Source: an uncultured Clostridia bacterium | GTDB lineage: Bacteria > Bacillota > Clostridia > TANB77 > CAG-508 | Assembly: GCA_934155625.1 (NCBI GenBank) | Contig: CAKPHD010000008.1 | Location: 1 to 45,450, forward strand | DNA length: 45,450 bases | Direction of reading: 5' to 3' | Shown here: positions 24,314-31,432 of the stretch, in pieces | How positions within the stretch are numbered: the first letter of the stretch is position 1 | Layout of the letters: each line of letters begins with the position of its first letter | Position numbers and translations under genes: made by a program | Notes under the pieces: generated by a model | The model's input: only the letters and a program-made list of their open reading frames with translations | Database searches by the model: none | Told to the model about the DNA's origin: nothing

Positions 24314-25594
24314 TTATTTTCCTCCTTTAAAACTCTATTTTTCATATATTTTATACGTTCCTCATGTAATTTATTTCCAAACTGTATTCCTGGCTTTAAT
24401 CCATACTTTTTTTGAATATATTCTCCATTAATTTTGTTTAAGCATTCATTGCCTAATGTTTCAAAGTCTATCTCTTCTATTTTATAACTTCTGCCTCCAC
24501 TTGTTTTATCACTTATTACTACAATTTGAAGTCCATCAAGTCCAAGTCTTGATTTACTAACTCTTTCTAAAAATTCTACTTTTTTTGCTGGTTTCATTTT
24601 ATAAAATATTCCGGCCTCTCATATGTTCTCTACACGCTGTTTTACCACACTTAATCCAGTTATTTGGTACTTTTACTCTATGCCCTAATTGTTCTACTAA
24701 TTTTACTCCTCTTTCTTCATGGCCATAATGGTGTGGGTATTCTTCTTTTGGAGTAGTCCCTTTTCCTAAGTCATGTACTAATGCAGAAAATCTAATTTCT
24801 AATTTTTTATTTATTTGATATTCTTCAGTTAACTTCGCCGATTTATCTAGCACTAGCATTGTGTGGTTATATGCATCTCCTTCTGGATGATATTGAATTG
24901 GTTGCTCTACACCTATCAAATCATTTATTTCTTTAAAATATATATCTAATAAATTCGCTTTTTTTAGAATCTCAAAAAATATTGATGGCTTTGGAGTATT
25001 TAACGCTTTTTTTAATTCTTCAAATACTCTTTCTCCTGATAATGTATCTAACTCTTTTTTTAATTCTTTCATTTGTTCTATTGTTTGCTCTTCTACTTTA
25101 AATCCAAGTTGTGCTGCAAATCTTGCAACTCTATATACTCTTAATGGGTCTTCTTTAAATGCTTTAGTTGTTGCTTTTATAATTTTATTTTCTATATCTT
25201 TTCTACCATTGAATGGGTCTATTATTTTTCCTGTCAATACATCTTTTGCAATAGAATTTATTGTAATATCTCTTCTTGCTAAATCTTGTTCTATTGTTAT
25301 TTTAGGACTTGTATTTATTTCAAATTCTTTATGTCCTAATCCGTATTTTGATTCTGTTCTTGCTATTGCAAATTCTTTTCCATACATATCAAACACTTCA
25401 AATGCTTTTCCTTTTATATGTGCTTCTGGAAATATTTTTTGGAACTTTTCTGCTGTCATTCCTGTTACACAATAGTCTTCATCATGTGTTTTCTTTCCTA
25501 ACAAATCATCTCTTATTGCTCCGCCCACTAGATATAGCCTTCCTCTTGCTTTTTCTATTTTTTGAGCTATTTTGATAATTTCTTTTTCTTGCAT
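24310..25594 (-). pseudogene. cca: CCA tRNA nucleotidyltransferase (HD-containing), interrupted by a frameshift
   Basis: The first 331 codons carry the class II nucleotidyltransferase head (RLYLVGGAIRDDLLGK with the GG loop, DEDYCVTG with the catalytic aspartates). The RRDITINSIAKD motif, the PLRVYRVARFAAQL neck and an HD domain (HTMLVLDKSA, ALVHDLGKGTT) follow. At CREHMRGR the frame ends in a stop, and the family continuation (KMKPAKKVEFLERVSKSRLG LDGLQIVV) resumes one base over. Removing one base from the GGCCGG run (24611-24616) gives a normal protein of about 427 aa. CCA addition is usually essential when tRNA genes lack CCA, so a sequence error or a second cca copy should be considered. 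Confidence 0.85.
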
Positions 25595-25722
25595 TTTTCC
25601 TCCTTAGGAAGCCGCCAAAATTTTCGTACCTTCTGGCAACTTTTGTATTTGAATTTTATCATATTTTATTCTTTTATTCAATTATTTAATCATATTTTTA
25701 TATTTAGTTTTTTATATAAAAC

Positions 25723-25750
25723 AAAAAAGCTAGAATAAAAATTCTAGTTT
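25723..25750 (-). terminator. Terminator of the second toxin-antitoxin operon
   Basis: Stem CTAGAAT/ATTCTAG with a 4-nt loop followed on the minus strand by CTTTTTTG. It lies just past the toxin stop at 25755. Confidence 0.8.
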
Positions 25751-25754
25751 TAGA

Positions 25755-26087
25755 TTATCTATATTGTTTTTGATTATAAATATGTAAGATATTAATTATT
25801 TTTGACTTTAAATTCACATTATAAATTATGATATAATTTTTGACTATAAGTTTTCTATTTTTGTTTCTCACATTTATAGTTCTATTTGCAAATGGAAAGT
25901 ATTCCATTTCTTTAATTTTGCTAATAATGTTACCAACTGTCTTTTTAGCTATATTTTTTTCCATTAAATTATTTTTAATATATAAATATATATTTTCTAG
26001 TTCTTTAATAGCTTCTTTTTCATATACAATTTTATATTCCGTATTTTTCTTTAAAATAAATTTCAACCTCCTCTTGAGAATAAACAT
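25755..26087 (-). CDS. RelE/ParE-family toxin, second system
   Basis: The superfamily fold is clear from EYKIVYEKEAIKELENIYLY and KNNLMEKNIAKKTVGNIISK, then EMEYFPFANRTINVRNKNRK and LIVKNYIIIYNVNLKSKIIN, ending ILHIYNQKQY. The start is uncertain: the ATG at 26087 gives 110 aa and overlaps the antitoxin by 56 bp with only a poorly spaced AAGGA, while alignment suggests the fold begins around residue 15. A non-ATG start near the antitoxin end, after AGGAGG (about 26071-26076), is equally possible. It is unlike the toxin at 16.5 kb beyond family resemblance. Confidence 0.82.
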   Translation of the reverse strand: MFILKRRLKFILKKNTEYKIVYEKEAIKELENIYLYIKNNLMEKNIAKKTVGNIISKIKEMEYFPFANRTINVRNKNRKLIVKNYIIIYNVNLKSKIINILHIYNQKQYR

Positions 26088-26256
26088 TTCCTTCTTTTAT
26101 ATTTTTTTCAGCTCTGGCTATTCTACTTAAAAATTGTTGTCTCTTTTCTTCATTTGCAAAATACATATTCCAATTTTTGTCATAAACATTATTTGTATTC
26201 TTAGTTTTAAACTTAGGAATAGATATAAATTTTTTTAATGATATTGTTTTTAACAT
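26032..26256 (-). CDS. Putative antitoxin of the second toxin-antitoxin pair
   Basis: The 74-aa basic-then-acidic protein (MLKTISLKKFISIPKFKTKN ... RAEKNIKEGNVYSQEEVEIY) has the GNVYSQEEVEIYFKEKY tail found in many RelB/Phd-like antitoxins next to ParE toxins. The N-terminal DNA-binding fold is not clear to me. The ATG at 26256 has GAGGTG 5-10 nt upstream and is preferred to a GTG at 26265. With the -10 at 26275-26280, the leader is only about a dozen bases. Confidence 0.75.
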   Translation of the reverse strand: MLKTISLKKFISIPKFKTKNTNNVYDKNWNMYFANEEKRQQFLSRIARAEKNIKEGNVYSQEEVEIYFKEKYGI

Positions 26257-26274
26257 TTTTCTCACCTCATAAAT

Positions 26275-26303
26275 ATTATATAGTCTATTTGCCCATATGT
26301 CAA
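26275..26303 (-). promoter_or_regulatory. Promoter of the second toxin-antitoxin operon
   Basis: TTGACA (26298-26303), exactly 17 bp, TATAAT (26275-26280) on the minus strand. Both hexamers match consensus. I see no strong dyad overlapping it. Confidence 0.85.
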
Positions 26304-26361
26304 TAAATTATCCTTATTCTCTCAAGATTATTTTGACAAATTTCGACATAGCATTCACTTG

Positions 26362-26400
26362 CCAAGAAGTTCTATTTTTAATATTATTAGAACTTCTTGG
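26362..26400 (-). terminator. Hairpin at the end of dinB
   Basis: Perfect 13-bp stem CCAAGAAGTTCTA/TAGAACTTCTTGG with a 13-nt AT loop starting directly at the dinB stop codon. No T run follows on the minus strand, so it may act as a 3'-end protecting hairpin or weak terminator. Confidence 0.55.
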
Positions 26401-27612
26401 TTATATATCCTTTAATTTAATTTTGTCTTCTGAATGTAATTTTCCTGCTCTTGTTATACTATTATAACCATATTTTTGTTTTAAATTATCAACAACTTTA
26501 TCTAATTTATCTTGTTTTTCATTATCTTTATTGTCAAATAGAGATATTTGTGCACTTTGCTTTTCTTCAAGTCCGTCAACTCTCATTCCTATTAATCTTA
26601 TAGGAGTCCCTTGTCTATACATTTCTTCTAATAATTCCTTTGCTAATGCATAGATTTCTTTGGTACTAGCAGTTGGCGACATCAATTTTCTTTGATGTGT
26701 CTTGTCTTCAAAATCTTTACTTCTTAATTGCACATTTACAACATTAGCTACCATATCATATTTTCTTAGCCTATAAGTTACTTGTTCTGTTAAAGCTAAT
26801 AATACTTCTTTTAGCTTAGAAATTTCGCTTAAGTCAACTGGCAAAGTTGTTGAATTTCCAATTCCTTTTGGCTTTTCAAATTTGTATTGTACCTCAGATT
26901 CATCAATTCCATTAGCATATTCCCACATCATTTTTCCATGTTTTCCAAACTTTTTTATTAAAAGTTGTTTATCTGCATGAGCCAATTGACCTATTGTTTT
27001 TATTCCCATATTATATAATTTAGGAATTGTTTTTCTTCCTAACATTAGTAGGTCTGATATAGGTAAACACCACATTTTAGTTGATATTTCATTCTCAAAT
27101 AATGTATGAACTCTATCTGGTTTAGTAAAATCAGATGCCATTTTAGCTAATAATTTGTTATGTGCTACCCCAACATTTACTGTAAAACCTAATTCTTCTC
27201 TTACTCTTTTATTTATTTCATATGCTTTTTCTAATAAGCTTTTTCCCATTAAACAATTTGTCATGTCTAAAAAACATTCGTCTATACTAAATCTTTCTAT
27301 TTTATCTGTATATTGTAACAATAGTTGATATAACTGATTTGAATATTGTTTATACATCTTATAATTTCCAGGATATACTTTTAACTGTGGACATTTTATT
27401 CTCGCTTGATATAATGTTTCTCCTGTTGATATTCCAAACATCTTGGCTTTAGGACTTTTGGCCAACACTATTCCTGACCTTCTGTTTTCATCTCCACCAA
27501 TTACTGATGGAATTTCTCTTATATCTGTTGTACTTCCTTGTTTTAACATCTCTACTGCAGTCCAGCTTAAAAAAGCATTGTTTACATCAACATGTAATAT
27601 TTGTCTTTCCAT
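26401..27612 (-). CDS. dinB: Y-family DNA polymerase IV
   Basis: The 403-aa translesion polymerase copies damaged templates at low fidelity. Metal-binding residues are D9 (ILHVDVNNAF) and D111/E112 (SIDECFLD). The palm-finger motif KSPKAKMFGISTGE, the VGVAHNKLLAKMASDFTKPD segment and a little-finger domain follow. Near the C-terminus AQISLFD is a good beta-clamp-binding motif. It uses a TTGACA/TATAAT promoter with an AAAC-4-GTTT dyad in the spacer, a degenerate match to Gram-positive LexA boxes. Confidence 0.93.
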   Translation of the reverse strand: MERQILHVDVNNAFLSWTAVEMLKQGSTTDIREIPSVIGGDENRRSGIVLAKSPKAKMFGISTGETLYQARIKCPQLKVYPGNYKMYKQYSNQLYQLLLQYTDKIERFSIDECFLDMTNCLMGKSLLEKAYEINKRVREELGFTVNVGVAHNKLLAKMASDFTKPDRVHTLFENEISTKMWCLPISDLLMLGRKTIPKLYNMGIKTIGQLAHADKQLLIKKFGKHGKMMWEYANGIDESEVQYKFEKPKGIGNSTTLPVDLSEISKLKEVLLALTEQVTYRLRKYDMVANVVNVQLRSKDFEDKTHQRKLMSPTASTKEIYALAKELLEEMYRQGTPIRLIGMRVDGLEEKQSAQISLFDNKDNEKQDKLDKVVDNLKQKYGYNSITRAGKLHSEDKIKLKDI

Positions 27613-27627
27613 AATATCACCAAGTCA

Positions 27628-27656
27628 ATTATAAAACATTTGTTTTTATTTGTCAA
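27628..27656 (-). promoter_or_regulatory. dinB promoter with SOS-box-like dyad
   Basis: TTGACA (27651-27656), 17 bp, TATAAT (27628-27633) on the minus strand. AAACATTTGTTT at 27634-27645 abuts the -10 and matches the AAC-N4-GTT core of the Bacillus-type LexA box but lacks its outer CG/G positions. LexA control is therefore a hypothesis. Confidence 0.7.
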
Positions 27657-27680
27657 TCGAATTATGCTTTTTTATAAAAT

Positions 27681-27720
27681 AAAAAAATAGCCAATAAGGT
27701 TAATAATACCCTATTGACTA
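27681..27720 (-). terminator. Terminator of rny
   Basis: Stem TAGTCAATAGGGT/ACCTTATTGGCTA (with G-T wobbles on the minus strand) followed by seven T, just past the rny stop. Confidence 0.8.
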
Positions 27721-27724
27721 ATTT

Positions 27725-29266
27725 TTATTTTGCATAATCTACTACTCTAGTTTCTCTAATAATATTTACTTTTATTTGACCTGGATAATCCATTTCATCT
27801 TCAATTCTCTTAGATACGTCTCTAGCTAATAGTGTCATTTTGTCATCTGAAATTTTGTCTGGTTTTACTATTATTCTAACTTCACGTCCTGCTTGAATTG
27901 CAAATGATTTTTCAACACCATCAAATGAGTCCGCTATTGATTCAAGATTTTCTAATCTCTTTATGTATGCTTCTAGTGTTTCTCTTCTTGCTCCTGGTCT
28001 TGATGCAGATATTGCATCAGCAGCTTGTACTAATACAGCCTCTAATGTTTGTGGTTCAACATCACCATGATGAGCTTCTACTGCATTTATTACTAATGGA
28101 TTTTCTTTAAATTTCTTTAATATGTCCACACCTATTTGTACATGTGTTCCTTCCATATCATGGTCTAAAGCTTTTCCAATATCATGTAATAATCCTGCTC
28201 TACGTGCAAGTTTTGCATCTAATCCAAGTTCTTCTGCCATTATTCTTGCTAAATTTGAAACTTCTATTGAGTGGTTTAATACATTTTGTCCATAACTTGT
28301 TCTGTATTTTAATTTTCCTATTAATTTAACAAGTTCTGGATTTAAACCAATTACTCCAGTTTCTAATGTTGCTCTTTCTCCTTCTGATTTGATAGTTTCC
28401 ATTAATTCTTCTTTAGCTTTTTCTACCATTTCTTCTATTTTTGCTGGATGAATTCTTCCATCATCAATTAATTTTTCAAGAGCAATTCTAGCAACTTCTC
28501 TTCTTAATGGATCAAAACCTGATAGTATTACTGCTTCTGGTGTATCATCTATTATTAAATCTATTCCTGTAAGTGTTTCTAGCGCTCTTATGTTTCTACC
28601 TTCTCTACCAATAATTCTTCCTTTTATGTCATCTGATGGAAGTGGCACTATTGAGACTGTAGTTTCTGCAGAGTGGTCTGCTGCACATTTTTGAATTGCA
28701 TAACTTATTGTTTCTTTTGCATTTTTCTTTGCTTCTTCTTTGGCTTTTTGCTCAAGCTCTCTAACCAAGGCTGCTTTTTCAGCTGTTATTTCTTGTTCTA
28801 CTGAGCTTAATAATTGTTTCTTAGCTTCTTCTTTTGTTAAATTAGCAACTTTTTGAAGTACTTCTAATTGTTCAACTTTTAAGTTCTCAATTTCTTTTTC
28901 CTTTTCCTTTAGTTCGCGTTCTTCTCTTTCTAAATCTCTTTCTTTCTTTTCGAAATTTTCTGAACGTTTTTCTAAATTTTCTTCTTTTTGAATAATTCTA
29001 CTTTCTTGTTTTTGAACTTCGCCTCTTCTTTCTTTAATCTCTTGATCTAATTCGTTTCTAGCATTCATAATTTCTTCTTTTGCTTTGATGATTTCTTCTT
29101 TTTTCAAATTTTCTGCTTCTATTTTTGCTAGATCTACTAATCTTTTTGCTTCTTGTTCTGCACCTTCTATTTTAGATTCAGCAATCTTCTTTCTTATTAC
29201 CATTCCTACTGGTATTCCTATTGCTAATGAGATTAAGACAGCGGCTACTATGATTAAAGTATTCAT
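27725..29266 (-). CDS. rny: Ribonuclease Y
   Basis: The 513-aa membrane-anchored endoribonuclease starts mRNA decay in Firmicutes. In order it shows an N-terminal TM helix (residues 3-23), a long coiled coil (about 30-180, Lys/Glu-rich), a KH domain with GRIIGREGRNIRALETLTGI, and an HD domain (LNHSIEVSNLARIMAEELGL, HDIGKALDHDMEGTH). The family C-terminus ends DYPGQIKVNIIRETR. Two ATGs lie close together; the one at 29266 is better spaced from AGAGGTG than that at 29272. Confidence 0.97.
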   Translation of the reverse strand: MNTLIIVAAVLISLAIGIPVGMVIRKKIAESKIEGAEQEAKRLVDLAKIEAENLKKEEIIKAKEEIMNARNELDQEIKERRGEVQKQESRIIQKEENLEKRSENFEKKERDLEREERELKEKEKEIENLKVEQLEVLQKVANLTKEEAKKQLLSSVEQEITAEKAALVRELEQKAKEEAKKNAKETISYAIQKCAADHSAETTVSIVPLPSDDIKGRIIGREGRNIRALETLTGIDLIIDDTPEAVILSGFDPLRREVARIALEKLIDDGRIHPAKIEEMVEKAKEELMETIKSEGERATLETGVIGLNPELVKLIGKLKYRTSYGQNVLNHSIEVSNLARIMAEELGLDAKLARRAGLLHDIGKALDHDMEGTHVQIGVDILKKFKENPLVINAVEAHHGDVEPQTLEAVLVQAADAISASRPGARRETLEAYIKRLENLESIADSFDGVEKSFAIQAGREVRIIVKPDKISDDKMTLLARDVSKRIEDEMDYPGQIKVNIIRETRVVDYAK

Positions 29267-29359
29267 AATCATACACCTCTTTCTTATTTAATTTTCAATG
29301 TTCGAATAAATATATCTTTTCTTTCTTTAATTTTTTCATATATTTTTTCAACCTATTAT

Positions 29360-29388
29360 ATTTTATAATTATTATTGTCAACTGTCAA
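29360..29388 (-). promoter_or_regulatory. Probable rny promoter
   Basis: TTGACA (29383-29388), 17 bp, TAAAAT (29360-29365) on the minus strand. A second overlapping TTGACA lies 7 bp downstream (GTTGACA), so the exact start is ambiguous. Confidence 0.6.
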
Positions 29389-29426
29389 GGGCTTTCACAT
29401 AATTATTTAAAAATTATTGTGACAAT

Positions 29427-29640
29427 AATTACAATTCATAGCTTATAGAATAATATTCTTAGAAATTAATAATATATTGTTTCTTAATACCTTGGTGTCG
29501 CAATCTTCATATTAAAAATAATAGTATGTAGATTGCTCCATCTCGCATTCGCTACGCTCATTTGGTCGCTTACGCGGTATTACAAAACAATATATTATTA
29601 ATTTTCTAAAATTTTTATAATTTGTATTTAACAATATAAG
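29427..29640 (+). repeat. Repeat family A, copy 3
   Basis: Inner perfect 20-bp inverted repeats lie at 29464-29483 and 29584-29603. The core is nearly identical to A1 (TACCTTGGTGTCGCAATCT, GTATGTAGATTGCTCCATCT, TTGGTCGCTTACGCGGTAT), in the same orientation. The core contains an internal stem GCAATCT/AGATTGC extended by CATA/TATG. It is directly followed by B3. Confidence 0.9.
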
Positions 29641-29819
29641 ACTTATAAATATAAGCTTTGAATGAAATTACGAATGTGCATGGAGAAATTTTAGAAATTC
29701 TTATGTAGTTTTATGGTAAGAGTTCACGATAGTGGAAAGGACCCATAAAACAAATTAGAAGTTCTTAAATTTCGTAATAAGCCGAGTAATGTAATGAATA
29801 GCTTATATTTATAAGTCTT
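29638..29819 (+). repeat. Repeat family B, copy 3
   Basis: A 182-bp element closed by a perfect 20-bp stem (29638-29657 with 29800-29819). The stem sequence (AAGACTTATAAATATAAGCT) is not that of B1 or B2. The internal stem GTTTTATGG (29708-29716) / CCATAAAAC (29743-29751) encloses a loop in which CAC-GATA-GTG can form a small hairpin. A longer helix GAAATTT..AGAA..TTCT with its partner lies beneath. Same orientation as B1. It fills the gap before the alarmone synthetase gene. Confidence 0.9.
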
Positions 29820-29849
29820 TCTATAAAATCAATAAAAACAATTATCTTA

Positions 29850-30503
29850 TTATATATTTTTAAGCGAAATCATTTTTTCATCAAACTTACTAATCATTTT
29901 GGCACAATTAACTAATTCTTTTGAAGTTTTCTTGTTAACCTCTTGCTCTGTTTTATATTTTACCTTATGTTCAAAACTTGCCCAGAAATCCATTGCAAGA
30001 GTTCTTATTTGTATTTCACATTTAACATATATAGTTTTTTGAGATAATTTTACTGGAACCTCAACAATCATATGATAACTTGAATATCCACTTGGCTTAG
30101 GATTTGTAACATAATCCTTTTCTTTTAATATATGAATATCTGGAATTTGTTTAACTAAATCTTTTATAAAAAATATGTCATCTTTTAATGTGCATACTAT
30201 TCGCATTCCAGCAATATCATTTATTTTTTCGATTAAATTCAAATATGTTTTTTCATATTTTTTCTTTTCCATTTTCTTTACAATGCTTTTAGGTTCCTTT
30301 ATTCTTGTATCTATGTGGTCTATTAAATCATAATTATACATTACTTTAAATTCATTTTTAATTATATTCATTTGTAGTTCCAGTTGTTTTAATGCTGATT
30401 GATAAAAAAACATGAGCTTGTCAAATGGTTCTTCTTTAACGTCTAATTTTTCCTCCTTATTTTCTAAGAAATTTTCAATTATTGTTAATTCATTTTCCCT
30501 CAT
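29850..30503 (-). CDS. Small alarmone synthetase (RelA/SpoT synthetase domain only)
   Basis: The 217-aa cytoplasmic protein has only the (p)ppGpp synthetase domain: RIKEPKSIVKKMEKKKYEKT, DIAGMRIVCTLKDDIFFIKD, DYVTNPKPSGYSSYHMIVEV with the substrate-binding tyrosines, CEIQIRTLAMDFWASFEHKV. No HD hydrolase, TGS or ACT domain is present, so it is a YjbM/YwaC-type SAS that makes (p)ppGpp without ribosome control. The ATG at 30503 (GAAGGAG 8 nt upstream) was preferred to 30521. It is divergent from deoD. Confidence 0.93.
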   Translation of the reverse strand: MRENELTIIENFLENKEEKLDVKEEPFDKLMFFYQSALKQLELQMNIIKNEFKVMYNYDLIDHIDTRIKEPKSIVKKMEKKKYEKTYLNLIEKINDIAGMRIVCTLKDDIFFIKDLVKQIPDIHILKEKDYVTNPKPSGYSSYHMIVEVPVKLSQKTIYVKCEIQIRTLAMDFWASFEHKVKYKTEQEVNKKTSKELVNCAKMISKFDEKMISLKNI

Positions 30504-30604
30504 ACTCCAAACTCCTTCCATAATTTGCTTGGTAATTTACTAACGATAGTTTATATGTATTTTGTTATGAAAGTATTCCTGATTTGTGTTTTTTGTGTGA
30601 ATTG

Positions 30605-30633
30605 TTGAAATTGTATTTTTTTATTGATATAAT
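30605..30633 (+). promoter_or_regulatory. deoD promoter
   Basis: TTGAAA (30605-30610), 17-bp T-rich spacer, TATAAT (30628-30633), followed by AAGGAGG at 30650 and the deoD ATG. This is the only clear plus-strand promoter in the window. Confidence 0.85.
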
Positions 30634-30664
30634 CCAATTAAATTTAAAATAAGGAGGAATTAAT

Positions 30665-31387
30665 ATGTCTACACCACATAACGAAGCAAACTTAGGCGAT
30701 ATTGCTAAAACAGTTATAATGCCAGGTGACCCGCTTCGCGCAAAATATATTGCAGAAAATTTTATGACAGATATAAAATTAGTAAATTCAGTTAGAGGAA
30801 TCTATGCTTATACAGGAAAATATAAAGGAAAGGAAATCACTATAATGGCTTCTGGTATGGGAATGCCAAGTATGGGAATTTATTCATATGAATTATATAA
30901 ATTTTATGATGTTGAAAATATTATTCGTATAGGCTCTTGTGGCTCATATAAACCCGAATTAAAATTATTTGATATAGTTCTTGCAGAAAATACATTTTCT
31001 GAAGGAAATTTCGCTTTAACTTTAAATAATGAAGATTGCCATATAGTAAGTAGTAATGATGAATTAAATTCTGTTATAATTGATTCTGCAAATAAATTAG
31101 GTATAAATATTTTAAAAGGTAATACTGTTTGTACTGATTGTTTTGATGTTTATATGACAGATGTAAATCAATTCTTAGCTAGAGTTCCAGAAGGATTTAA
31201 TCCTGTCAGTGCTGAAATGGAAGCTTTTGCTTTATTTTATGTAGCAAAAGTTTTGAATAAAAAGGCTGCTTGCCTTATGAGTGTTGTTGATTCAAAATAC
31301 ATTAAAGAAGTTGCAACACCTGAAGAAAGACAAACTGGTCTTAATAATATGATTAAAGTTGCTTTAGAAAGTAGTATTTCATTATAA
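30665..31387 (+). CDS. deoD: Purine-nucleoside phosphorylase, DeoD type
   Basis: The 240-aa enzyme phosphorolyses purine (deoxy)nucleosides to base and (deoxy)ribose 1-phosphate in purine salvage. Family residues are STPHNEANLGDIAKTVIMPG DPLRAKYIAE (His5 and the phosphate-binding arginine), SGMGMPSMGIYSYEL, IRIGSCGSYK, SAEMEAFALF (ribose-binding ME pair) and SVVDSKYI carrying the catalytic aspartate. The length is that of the hexameric form. It is the only plus-strand gene and is monocistronic between its promoter and a bidirectional terminator. Confidence 0.96.
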   Translation: MSTPHNEANLGDIAKTVIMPGDPLRAKYIAENFMTDIKLVNSVRGIYAYTGKYKGKEITIMASGMGMPSMGIYSYELYKFYDVENIIRIGSCGSYKPELKLFDIVLAENTFSEGNFALTLNNEDCHIVSSNDELNSVIIDSANKLGINILKGNTVCTDCFDVYMTDVNQFLARVPEGFNPVSAEMEAFALFYVAKVLNKKAACLMSVVDSKYIKEVATPEERQTGLNNMIKVALESSISL

Positions 31388-31391
31388 TCTT

Positions 31392-31432
31392 AAAAAACTG
31401 TCAAAAGGTCGATTCCCTTTTGACAGTTTTCT
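31392..31432. terminator. Bidirectional terminator between deoD and argS
   Basis: A 15-bp perfect stem (AAAACTGTCAAAAGG and its complement) with a 7-nt loop, A-rich on one side and T-rich on the other, serves the converging deoD and argS transcripts. Confidence 0.9.

Noticed and set aside
25595..25720. Hairpin in the cca leader (GCC/GGC and GAAG/CTTC dyads)
   Set aside because: The pairs are short and interrupted; stability is doubtful and no T run follows.
13217..29819. CRISPR array made of the repeated segments
   Set aside because: The repeats are 180-220 bp, only three copies each, kilobases apart, with no spacer periodicity and no cas genes.
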